DNA of 64,000 nucleotides from Metridium senile (lineage: Eukaryota; Cnidaria; Anthozoa; Actiniaria; Metridiidae). The stretch covers positions 36,003,816-36,067,815 of the forward strand of contig OX459096.1 in assembly GCA_949775045.1 (NCBI GenBank), in the 5' to 3' direction. Positions 1 to 10,500 of this stretch are shown in pieces. A program made the position numbers and the translations under genes. The notes under the pieces were generated by a model. That model ran no database searches. It saw only the letters and a program-made list of their open reading frames with translations, and was not told the DNA's origin. The stretch's first letter is position 1. The number at the start of each line of letters is the position of its first letter.

Positions 1-308
1 GTCACCAATTTTAGTGGGAAATTGAAATAGAGGGTTATGCAAAATTTTAAAATGCGCATTTGAAAGAACTCATTGAGATATGTTCAAAACCGAAGAGATA
101 ACAGTCAAAGTCAAATTTAATCAAAATATATGATTTTTGAAGTTTAGAAATGTTTTCTATTTTACATTCAAAAAATTATAACTTTAGATTAAATTTGACT
201 TTGACTATTATCTCTTCGGTTTTGAACGTATCTCAATGAGTTCTTTCAAATGCGCATTTTAAAATTTTGCATTACCCTCATTTTAGATTTTCCTCTAAAA
301 TTGATGAC
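1..308. repeat. Foldback (MITE-like) element, near-perfect inverted repeat
   Basis: The left arm (about 1-125) and right arm (about 183-308) are reverse complements over almost their whole length. Both carry the core AAAATGCGCATTTGAAAGAA or its complement, and the outer ends gtcaccaatttta/aaaattgatgac also pair. The left end sits on the window edge, so target duplications cannot be checked. There is no coding capacity. Confidence 0.8.
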
Positions 309-596
309 GTTATTTTCCCGCCAAAAATCGTAACATTTGTAAAAGTGAAAAGAAGAATTATTTTCTTTGGGTGTGTACTCTTCACATATAAAATTTGAAG
401 TTGATCGGACCTAACTATAAAAAGTTATTCAAAATCACGCTTAAAAACGCCGATTTCAGTACACTGCCAGCCCAGCGTGAAAGTTTGGTAAGCCTATTTT
501 TATTATATTCAAAAACACAAGAAACCGCCGATTACTGTGCAAGAGAGAAAACAATGGGGCAGGGTGGTGAATAGTAACTATATACGATAGTCACTT

Positions 597-633
597 CGGC
601 CGGCTAGCAATATTAGATATATTGCTGCCGGCC
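597..633. repeat. Short palindrome GGCCGGC...GCCGGCC
   Basis: A 37 bp near-perfect palindrome with GC-rich ends (ggccggctagcaatat / atattgctgccggcc) in AT-rich DNA. It could be a hairpin or the remains of a small foldback element. No function can be assigned. Confidence 0.5.
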
Positions 634-679
634 TCAGTAACTATCTAATACATATACCCCGAGTAGAGAAGTAAACAAA

Positions 680-756
680 ATGGCGGCGTGTTTCCCGAAA
701 ATGAGTGTGGACGAAATTAAATCGTTACTAGAAAATTGTAACAAAAGTATTTTTTG
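680..756 (+). other. Candidate orphan first coding exon
   Basis: An ATG in good context (aaaatggcg) opens a short frame reading MAACFPKMSVDEIKSLLENC and a few more residues, followed by a GTAGAA that could be a donor. Its phase does not join the VPS16 exon at 1024 in frame, and the peptide does not match VPS16. It may be the first exon of another transcript or a chance frame. I do not recognise it. Confidence 0.2.
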
Positions 757-1023
757 GTAGAAATGTCATTTTCATGTTTCAATGATTATTATTAATATAG
801 GTTTTTACACTAGTGACTACTGTTTAGGTCACTGTTGCCCCTTTTAATTTTAATTTTTACACTTCTAAATTCTATATCTCACAATCCAGTGGATTTGGAT
901 AAAATTTTAATGCTTTTACAACATCAGATATTAGGTACTTATTGACTGAGCGGGAGGGCCGTACGGGAAAATATTTGGCTCGCAGTCATGATAAAATACA
1001 AAAATTTGTTTTTTTCCCCACAG

Positions 1024-1810
1024 CCATTTGTTGATGCATGTCTTACAGCCAATAATCGACTCGAAGCAGAGAAATACCTGTCACGCGTTCTACCAGAGAA
1101 TAAAGTAGTCTATTTCTTGAAGTTGGGGTAGGTTAATACTTCCAGTCACACATTCATTGGTCACGCAATAATATGCAGTCACGCTTATTACAGTAAACGA
1201 AATACACCTAATTTGCAAGAATGTTAGAGTGGTTTTGATTAACCCGTGAAACACACTTTAGTGTATTACTCTTTAATACACCTTAATTCCATTCTTGTTA
1301 TTTGACTATCTCACTTTAACTAATACACTTATTTTCACGGGTTAATGAAAACCACTCTATCACATTAAAAAATAACAAGTAATTTAGTAAGAAAGGAACA
1401 ACAAAAGAAAGAGTGCATAATTTCAGTGTCTTGTCTTTAATTAATTTCTTTCCTACTAAATTACAAAAGTCAGGACGTTCTTGCAAGTTTTCAGTTGATT
1501 GGGGTTCCTGTGTTCCGACTTTCTCTCTGCTTTCTCGTGATTCCCTTTGGAAAGCTCTCGGCCGATATGATTTTCGGAAAACGCAGGAACCCCAATCAAC
1601 TGAAAATTTAACGAGCGAGACTTTGAGCAAGTCTATATATATTTGTGTTATCTGTGTTTTTCTTACAGAAAAATTGAAGAAGCAGCAGAGATTGCCATTG
1701 CTCAAAAGAACGAAGAGGGGATCGAACTAGTGTTAAACAAATGCCAGAACAATGTACCACTGCACAACAAAGTACAGAGTATGTGGGCTCACCTAATGCA
1801 AAAACGATAG
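1024..1810 (+). CDS. VPS16: VPS16 C-terminal exons (partial gene)
   Basis: Two exons, 1024-1127 and 1669-1810. The first starts after a cag acceptor and reads PFVDACLTANNRLEAEKYL followed by SRVLPENKVVYFLKLG. It ends at a GTAGGT donor with two bases of a Gly codon. The second starts after ttcttacag and reads KIEEAAEIAIAQKNEEGIEL, then ends ...HLMQKR and TAG. This matches the C-terminal helical part of VPS16 (pattern PFVEAC..., EAKKY.SRV, G...AAD.A...N). VPS16 is a core subunit of the HOPS and CORVET tethering complexes that act in endosome and lysosome fusion. A polyadenylation signal AATAAA lies at 1855-1860. The 541 bp intron is packed with foldback repeats. No upstream VPS16 exon was found in 1-1023, so the gene either continues off the left edge or is a fragment. 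It is convergent with semaphorin gene A. Confidence 0.75.
1227..1357. mobile_element. MITE with TA target duplication (GAGTGG family, copy 1)
   Basis: A 131 bp element inside the VPS16 intron. Terminal inverted repeats begin GAGTGGTTTTgATTAACCCG and end with the complement. It is flanked by TA on both sides (1225-1226, 1358-1359), the duplication expected of Tc1/mariner-type elements. A second copy lies at 48665-48834 with the same ends and TA flanks. It is non-coding and so non-autonomous. Confidence 0.8.
1379..1464. repeat. Inverted repeat in VPS16 intron
   Basis: The arms gtaatttagtaagaaaggaa (1379-1398) and its near complement (1444-1464) form a hairpin of about 20 bp arms. It abuts the next foldback element. 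Confidence 0.6.
1486..1609. repeat. Foldback element in VPS16 intron
   Basis: The left arm aagttttcagttgattgggg, continuing into ttcctgtgttccga, is matched by its complement at about 1573-1609. The arms are about 33 bp with a loop of about 50 bp. It ends about 60 bp before the last VPS16 exon. Confidence 0.7.
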
Positions 1811-1995
1811 CTAATTGTATATGAAAAAAACAGTAGAAATGACAAAAATAATACAATAAACATTACAAAGTGTAGGTTTACGGACGGTAATGGAATGATA
1901 GTGTAAGTAATGAATTTTATAGGACTGGAAAATTATAACTAAGGCATCTTATTAGTCGGGCTATAGGGCCCGACTCTAGGTTTACCTTTTAGTCA

Positions 1996-2015
1996 ATCTA
2001 TCTATCTATCTATCT
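1996..2015. repeat. (CTAT)n microsatellite
   Basis: About five CTAT units downstream of the VPS16 polyadenylation signal. Confidence 0.85.
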
Positions 2016-2099
2016 GTCGTGTCGCGTATAGTCCCCCATGATGCTTTGGGAACGAACACAGGAAGCCCAACTTAGAATTGTTTAGCCTCCTGTGTTGAT

Positions 2100-2850
2100 T
2101 TTATGACTAGCCCGACTTCGCGCTCCTAGCGCGTCTAGTTGTATTATTACTATATGGTTCTTCGGAACCCTTTGAAGGCGATATATAATAAAACCTGTAC
2201 GATAGTTCTTGATATAGCTGCAGACATACACTTTCCTAAAAAAAATATGTTACCCGTGAAGAGAAAATCCTACAAGAAGTACCGCAGAGGATCATGGATC
2301 CACATTGACACTTGTGATGCTGACCATCTCCATCTTCTGGTTATATGGAAATATAGGCGACCTCCTCCGCAGACAACCCAGGACTCCTTTGGGCTTCCTT
2401 TGTAACGGTTGGGACTGCCTTCCTTTTGCTCGTCCCATTCTCCCTCACCTAGTGATGCCTGTGGAAGAGGCTATAGATGACCCAGCATCCCCTGCGTTAC
2501 TGGTTTTTAGCTCCACGGGTGATCACAAAACATCTCGGAAAGGGTGTATAAATACAACAATCAATTTAAAAACTTTACACAATGTACTTTCAACTGAACG
2601 TTTATTAAAAACAGTTTAGCATTATTTCTTTATAATAAAAAATATCTCAAAACCTGATATAACATTATTAGTGTATACTGCGTACCTCGTAATCCAAGGC
2701 TTGAACTGTTTATTTAACGCAACTCTCCAATGGAGAAATAACAAGCGCTTTCTCATGTAAGACACAGACAACCACCTTGTAGGTAGACTAGGCTCTATTA
2801 CATTTCCAGCAGATTCGAAATTAATTGCCGGCTACTCATATCGCACGACA
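2100..2850. other. Unassigned region between VPS16 and the tandem repeat
   Basis: This stretch holds overlapping open frames of about 90-105 codons that I cannot relate to a known protein. They lack convincing splice borders or conserved motifs. Slightly more GC-rich segments (2400-2520) suggest an old repeat, but no family is recognised. Confidence 0.4.
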
Positions 2851-2851
2851 C

Positions 2852-3068
2852 AATTGCTAGAGTAAATGGGCCTTTATAGAATTGCTAGAGTAAATGGGAC
2901 TTTATAGAATTGCTAGAGTAAATGGGCCTTTTACAATTGCTAGAGTAAATAGGCCTTTATATAATTGCTAGAGTAAATGGGCCTTTATACAATTGCTAGA
3001 GTAAATGGGCCTTTATATAATTGCTAGAGTAAATGGGTCTTTATATAATTGCTAGAGTAAATGGGCTC
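2852..3068. repeat. 28-bp tandem repeat, about 8 copies
   Basis: The unit is aattgctagagtaaatgggc followed by ctttata(t/c)a, repeated head to tail with single-base changes and one short unit. It is a non-coding minisatellite. Confidence 0.85.
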
Positions 3069-3846
3069 TACTTATGTTACTTATACTCTAGGCTACAGCG
3101 GTTTATGTAAAATAGGTCACTGGACGTCATGTTTACTACCTCTACCAGAATGCTCTTTCTCGATGTTGCAGTGTACCTAATGCATTAACACAATAGCAGA
3201 TTTCGACTGTGTGCCCTCTTGAGCATACCGGTATAACAATTGACACTAATTATAAAAGAAAGTTAGCAAAGCATCCAGGTAAATGTAGAACACGATGGTG
3301 TCATTGCCCTGTTTAGAGTCTCTACTTTGCTGCCTCCAAACGATAATATCAAAGACAGTATGTGTGTTTTACAACATGAGCGGCGGTGTTCTATCGGTCA
3401 GAAACTTACATACAACTATATACAAACAGTAAATCAAGAAAGCCGGGTTGTATACATACCGGGCTTTGAACAACTGACCGAAAACAGATGACCAATTACA
3501 GAGCGAGTAGTCCTTTTATAAGTTTGGACAGTAAAATATTGAATAAATATCTATTATTTTGCCTTACAAGGTGGTTGCTGTGCAAACAAAGTAACGTAAT
3601 GCTAACAAAGCATAACGGATATCTAATAAAAGTAGATAATATCAAAATAGTTTACTGATGTCTCAGAAACTATTCAACAATAAAAAAAACCTTATATATT
3701 TATCTTGCAATTTTCTTACATGTATTTACAAAAAATAAATAAGCTCTTATTTTAGATGAGTATCTTACATACGCGCTATGCATGATGGTCAGCATTGGTA
3801 ACCCCCTATTGTTTCATCTATTACCTATATTAATAGACGTCTTTAA

Positions 3847-4301
3847 AGTGCACCTGACGCCCTTCATGATATTTTGCAAATCTGTTTGACATGAGGTGTA
3901 TAATAAATATACTTAATTTTTCTTGATGCCGACATCTCCTTTCTGAGATATAAGCATTTGAAATCTGAAAATGCAAATGAAGTGACGTCTACCCAGGCCT
4001 CATTAAATATACAAAAGTTCTCTGGAAATAATTATAGCAATTTTTTAAAGCTTAATATCTGTATTACTAATATTTACACTACCATTAACATTTTTACTTC
4101 TTTACAAAAACAAGCTTGCTGTCAGCTTTGAAACAAAACTTTGACAAATTCCTGGGATGACGTCACCTCATTTGCATTTTCAGATTTCAAATGTTCATAT
4201 CTCAGAAAGGAGGGGTCGACATCAAAAAATATTAAGTACACTTATTATACACCTCATGTACAACAGATTTGCAAAATATCATGAAGGGCTTCAGGTGCAC
4301 T
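3847..4301. mobile_element. 455-bp foldback element flanked by TTAA
   Basis: Arms of roughly 140 bp are inverted copies: left about 3847-3995, right about 4155-4301. The ends read AGTGCACCTGA... and ...TTCAGGTGCACT. TTAA stands directly outside both ends (3843-3846 and 4302-4305), as in piggyBac-type insertion. However, the termini do not start with the usual CCC, so the class is inferred from the duplication only. There is no transposase. Confidence 0.7.
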
Positions 4302-4559
4302 TTAATTATCTGTATGTAGATGGCGATGGGAATTATCTATTGGCAAATAACCCCAATAATTATCAGACTAAATCCTGATTTCGCCCTTGATGAGGAAACT
4401 GCTCTTATGTATTTGTCCATAGCAAAATGAAGAGCGGAGCAAGTAAACCTTTGTTTCCGGGGGTTTCCATCGACTCCCTCGCTATCAGGACTCGAGTTGG
4501 TATCCGTGGCAAACAACGTCGTCTCTACAGACCGCTGATACTTTATATCGCAGGCAATG

Positions 4560-7500
4560 CTATACTGCTTCTGGGCTTTGGTTTTTCTTGAACATGTTCT
4601 TAAAGTTTTTCTTGGACTTTTGTTCAATAACCACAGGTTGTAGTTTGGCACTACTATTTCTGTCTTTGCTAGATTCACTAGGATATTCAATACCGTTCGT
4701 TCGTTCATATTTACTATCATCAGCATCCTCTCGCATAGTCTTTTCAAATGCTTTAGATACATCAAAGTTTTGTCTCCTTTTTACAAGAATATAAGCCATG
4801 ACTGCGCAGATAACTAAGACAAGAACTCCTGTTACTATTGCTGCTCCTATCACATCTCCTATACGGTATCCTGTCTTCTTGGTTGGTACGTTGGAACCGT
4901 CCAGTTTATTGTACACGACATTATCTTCCTCTGCGAACGAAATAACAGAAAGATTACTTTTTATGAAAGTAATAAAACAGACAACAAAAGAACAAACAAA
5001 TTCCATCAAGTAACTTTCTACCATGGTGGAAAGGTGTTGTTAATTAAAGAGTTACAGTAAGAAAAGAACAAGAAACTTACTTTCGCATTCACATGTTTTA
5101 TACTCCACTCTGTCCTTAGGACATCGACCATCATTAGGATGTAACTCACGACATCGCCTAGCTCTGTGTTGTATTCCCATTGGTTCTGGATTATCATTTA
5201 CAGGGACAATCTTGAATGGAAGGTCACAAACACAACTTGACCACGTGCTCCAGGATGTATCGATGTGTGGTTCTGTTGGTTCAGGGTGTCGAGTACTAGG
5301 CGTTTCTGTCGTGGTAGTTGTACTTCTACCAGTACTCGTAGCTGTAGTACTCGGTGGTATTGGATAGCATTGTCTATCTTCTCGTATATCTCGTGTGCAT
5401 GGTTTATCGTCATTTTCACAGTTTCGTGTTCTGTACTGCATTCCTACGAACACACACTTGCTCCAATCGGACCATTTGCTCCACGGGCCTGGCGGGGTAG
5501 TTGGAGGTACTGTCAAATAATGCAACGTTTAGTTGTAGGGATAGACGGAGCAATAATAAGGGCGATAACATAAATAAATATCGCGCAAATTATCACGTTA
5601 ATAGCATCAACGTTACTCATAGGCGCAAGACAAAAGATTCAAACTAAATCAAGTAAAATAACAAAACAATTAAGTGACTGATAGTAAGAGCAGCATTCTT
5701 TCATTCTGCAAAGACATTGCGCGTCAAAGTGAACGACTTTATTTTCCAGATTACCCTTTAAGATTCACAAACTAGTTATATCAGATTTGTTTTTCACCAA
5801 AGGAGATATTACGTCAAAGCTACTCTTTTTGCCACCCATGCACTATTTCCGATTATTTTTTAAACATCGACGCAACAACGCTACCTTAACCGCTAGTTAT
5901 CGTCTTGTTTTTGAAAAACACTTCGCGTGGCGTGATGAAAAACTTACTTTTACAAAGACGTCTGTCTTGACGGCAATCTACGTGCTCTGTCTTTGTGATG
6001 GCCAAGCTCATGTTGGTAAGGTCGTGTCCAAGTACAGAACAAGTGTACCTTCTACGCACTGCAGTATTCTTCTTGCCTAACACTCCAGTAAACTCGGTCC
6101 AGATATGTTCCTTTTTAGCTGTGAATAACAAAGACCATTTAACCATGCACGGTACTCACACTTACAGCTTTTGGGAGAAGTCTATCCGTTTGTCTCGGCA
6201 ATTTAACAGTCCTGTATTTTACATTATCCCTTTCTATGCGAGAGATATCCCAAGGAGCACGGGATACACACTAATAGCAAATTTGGTGTTGTGTTTTAAC
6301 CCTATAAAAGGCGTGTTTTCCCTTTGAGCGTCATTATCACGTCAACATCCAATACGACCCTGTTCAATGTACACATAACACGTGAACCTCTATAGCAGCT
6401 GTGTGTCAGTGAAATATTTTCAAAATCGCATTAGCCTATTGATCGTCTATTTCTTCTAGCCCACCAATCATCCCTCAGGATTGACTTAAAGCAGGAATAG
6501 ATAGTGCAGCTTTGGTTGAGACCGACAGGAATTGTGGGTTGAATTGCAAATGTATTATTATAACCGGTCTTGAATATTAATGTTTACTTCTGAAATACTG
6601 TGATTTGTAATTCAGCCCCAGTGTGATTATTATACATTCGGAATTTTATGAACTCCCACAATTCCTGTCGGTCTCAGATCAACCATTTCCACTGAGATCA
6701 TCAACCTTAAGTTATCAATCACAATCTACCAATTCCAGATTATCATTGTTTATTAAAAAAGGTGTATACGTACTTTTAAGAGGAAGGTTAACTGTACAGT
6801 CCATGTATTGTGTTCTTTCACCAAAACACGACTGACCACCATTACTAGGGGCTGGGTTAGTACAACCTCGACGACGAGTTTTAACACCAGAACCAACAGT
6901 AACAGAACAAGAACCCCATGGCGACCAGTCACTCCAGTTACCATTGATAACACCATCTCGTAGCCAGTCAGCTTTACTTGACCAAAACTGTTGCTTATTG
7001 ACTGGAAGTGAGAGAATACAAATATTCAGACACAGCAATTACAGTAGCCTGATTTTCAGAGCGGGCCTGGGTCCTATACGCTATCACTTTCTAGTTTTGG
7101 GAGAAAGTGATAGCGTAGGACCCAGGCCCGCTCTGAAAATCAGGCTACAATTACAGTATCTCATGAGAATCAAGTGCTTTTAAAATATTCTCTTGAGTAT
7201 GGTTAACGAAAAATATGTTGGCAGAGTAAACACGCAAATAGTTCCTTTAACAGTTCTCTGCGCCATTTTGTAAGATAACCATGCCTTTGCGCGCTATTTG
7301 CACAGAACTATAAAAGGACTATATACTTAGTAGTGTTCAATATTTAAAGGGACAGTACGCCTTTTCATTCATACCTGTACATTGCTTCAACTCTATTGGC
7401 TGTCCTTGACAATCACGTGGATTGCACGTGTTAAGACATTCTCTTTTACGGCACTGGCAGACATTACCATCCTGTTGCTGACAAACTTGCCATCGAGACC

Positions 7501-10500
7501 AAGATGACCACACAGCTAATAGAGTAATGATGAGATAAGTATTGACGAATAAAATAACTATTTAACAATAATCAACACTAACCTTTTAGAACTGGACATT
7601 GGTCAAGTTTTTGTTCCCAATTTGAACCCCTGTAAGAGAAATTCCGCAGTCATTGAATAGGTTTATTTAGAGTAACTATTTACTCTCAAATACAGCAGAT
7701 ATTTATAATTTGAATATATAATGATTTGTTTGTTGACCTGTTTTTCCATGAAGTACACCCTCCTGATTGACTCCACCCACAGTAAGGATCACCAGCCTCT
7801 AAACACGACCTGAGAAACATGACAACACGTTAATGTTAACAACATGAATTGGAACAGCAGCAATATTTTAGTATGCGTCATAACTGAACTTCTTCTCGGT
7901 TAAGTTTCTGTTATGTAGCATGTTTATTACGCTTGAAATGACCTTCAGTACATCAGGCTGTGTCTAGTTTGCTAAACATCATTCACAATTGATTCCTAAA
8001 GAAATCAAAACCAAGTATTCAACAAGAGTTGAAATCCAATACAAAAAGAAAACAAAAACATGACTTACTTTTTGTCTTTATGTCTTGTGCAACGAGCAAG
8101 TTCTAGTCTGACAAACTTGTTTGGTGTTGTTACATAAAGGTAGCCCTGGATATATAACATAGTGGAAAACACCTATTAACAATAGCATCTACAACATACG
8201 ACGGTTTGCTTTGAGGGTTAATGTAAATTCCACTGTTAACTACAAGGATATTTTAAACTGCAATTCTGTTGAATGTAACATATCAATAATAACGTAGCCG
8301 ACACAAGGGAATGACATGTTGGTGCCATAGATGCCGTAGGCTGTCAGTAACGCGTCGTCTTTTACCACTGTCAGTCAAAAGGATCCAGTAATTGATTTTT
8401 GCTCCCTTGCAATGAGGGCCTTTCTCTGGGTACTAGGTTTGCTCCCTCCGTTAAAATCAACACGCGTTGTATATAGAAAATTTGAATGCAGTGGTAGTGC
8501 GTTTGTTATCATGAGATAAAGCCTTACGTTTTGAGAATCCAGATGGATTTGGTTGATTCGTCCTCGTTTGTCTTTATCCTGTTGTGATCAGAATACAAAT
8601 AGAGTATTACATAAAATCATCATTGATATGTATGTACGACAACAATGATACTTACATCAAAAAGTCGGATTTCTTCAATAATACACGTTCCATTATTACT
8701 ATCAGGATCAAATAGCTTTAATATGGAGGCTTTGTCTGTGAAGGCAAGCACACCATTAGCAAATGTGTTAAGGTTACTAGTTATTTATGTAGACAGCAAA
8801 TACCTGTTCCAATGTACATTACTAGCTTGTTGTTCACATTGTCCACAGCAATAGTTTTGAACCTGCAAATAAATAGAAACCGTTAATAATATATCAAATG
8901 TGAACAATACTTTGATTATCTTAAATGTGAACGAAAGAAGGGTACCAAAGATAATTAAATAGGCACTGATTGATGAAGAAAGATATGAAAAAAGATTGTA
9001 CCACCCACTCGGCTGTGAATATGGCCCGAAAAAATGGATTGGAAGAAGAAGAAAGACGGAAAAAAAGAAGAAATGAAAAACAACGACATCAACAACATTT
9101 AATAGGAGATAAGACAAGAAAGAAAAACAGACGTGAAAAAATACACTGAAAGTAAACAGAACACTAGAGAGCAGTACTTTCGTGGGTCACGAAACCTCGA
9201 CCAAACTAACTAGAAATAGCTGTTATTATTTCTTCATTAGGCGTTGATAACTAGGTAAGGGGTATTATTATATAACATATAGTGGTATACCGAGTGATAT
9301 CAACTAGATAAAAAGCCTATCCTAGTCATGAAGATATCATTGATATCACACATGTGTGATATCACTCTCAACCAATCAACTTTCAAAATATTTTTTTGTT
9401 TTGTTTCAATCTGTTATATAATAAACAGAACATTACATGGGCGCGCGGAGATATGAATTTTATCTTCTCGTGTTGAAAAGATATCCCACTCGTTCGCTGC
9501 GCTCACTCGTGGGATATCTTATCAACACTCGAAGATAAAATTCATATCTCCGCGCGCCCATGTAATATCCTCTATGTATTATTACCGTTGTCCTTGTCTG
9601 ATGTACTGTGCTGTTACTGTCTGTGGTAGAATCTCCTCATTCATCATTTGATAGTTTTTAGAGTCTTTGTAAGCATCTGTAGTCATTATTCTAGTAGCCA
9701 TCAATCCGTCTGGTACATATATTTTCTTGTCAGAGTCAGAATAGGACATTTGACTGCTTGCTTTAACGGTGCACTATAACAGAACATTCACAGAATAAAG
9801 TACTATACTATAACATCCTGCACTATAACCAATCCGAGAAACTTTCTCATCCTTATGGTTTTCACGGTTCTTGGAAAGGGTGTATACAAATACATCATTT
9901 ATCCCACACCATATAAAATAAAGCCAATCAGAATGCTTGAAAGCTGTTGTGCATTCACATATTGCCTCTTCCCATGAGACATTGGCTCGCAGTCATGATG
10001 TACGGACCTAGCGCAACCTAACTCAGTCAATAAGTTTTTATCATATGACCCACTATTTTTAATTTAAAGGCCATTTTTGTTGTGATGTTTCGAGTAGCGG
10101 GTCCGTACGTGTTTGTACGAACCAGGTGAAAAAAGCCGTATGGACCCCATCACGTGACTTTTTACCAAAGGTTTCTTAAGAGCGCGCGCCGGGCAAAATA
10201 CGGGTCATATGATAATCACCCTTATGGTTTTCACTGGTGACAAACTTTCTCCTAAAGAGTGTATACAAATACTGTAAGCACTCCAGGGATCGATGTAGGT
10301 TTCTGACGTTGCCTCGTAAAAGTGCTCTTTTTCGCGAATATTTACAGCTAGAAATTGTAGGTGGAGATGCGCAGATACATTAAGAACTATATGGCAAAAT
10401 ATCGATATCATTGAAAACTAAATAACGTTTAAGACCATGGCGGAATGGAAGCATCAAAATGGATTGGAATTAGCTGAGAAGAAGGGTAAAGTATTGTCGT

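Noticed and set aside
2852..3068. Regular repeats resembling a CRISPR array
   Set aside because: The 28 bp units are directly adjacent without unique spacers, and the host is a eukaryote. It is a minisatellite.
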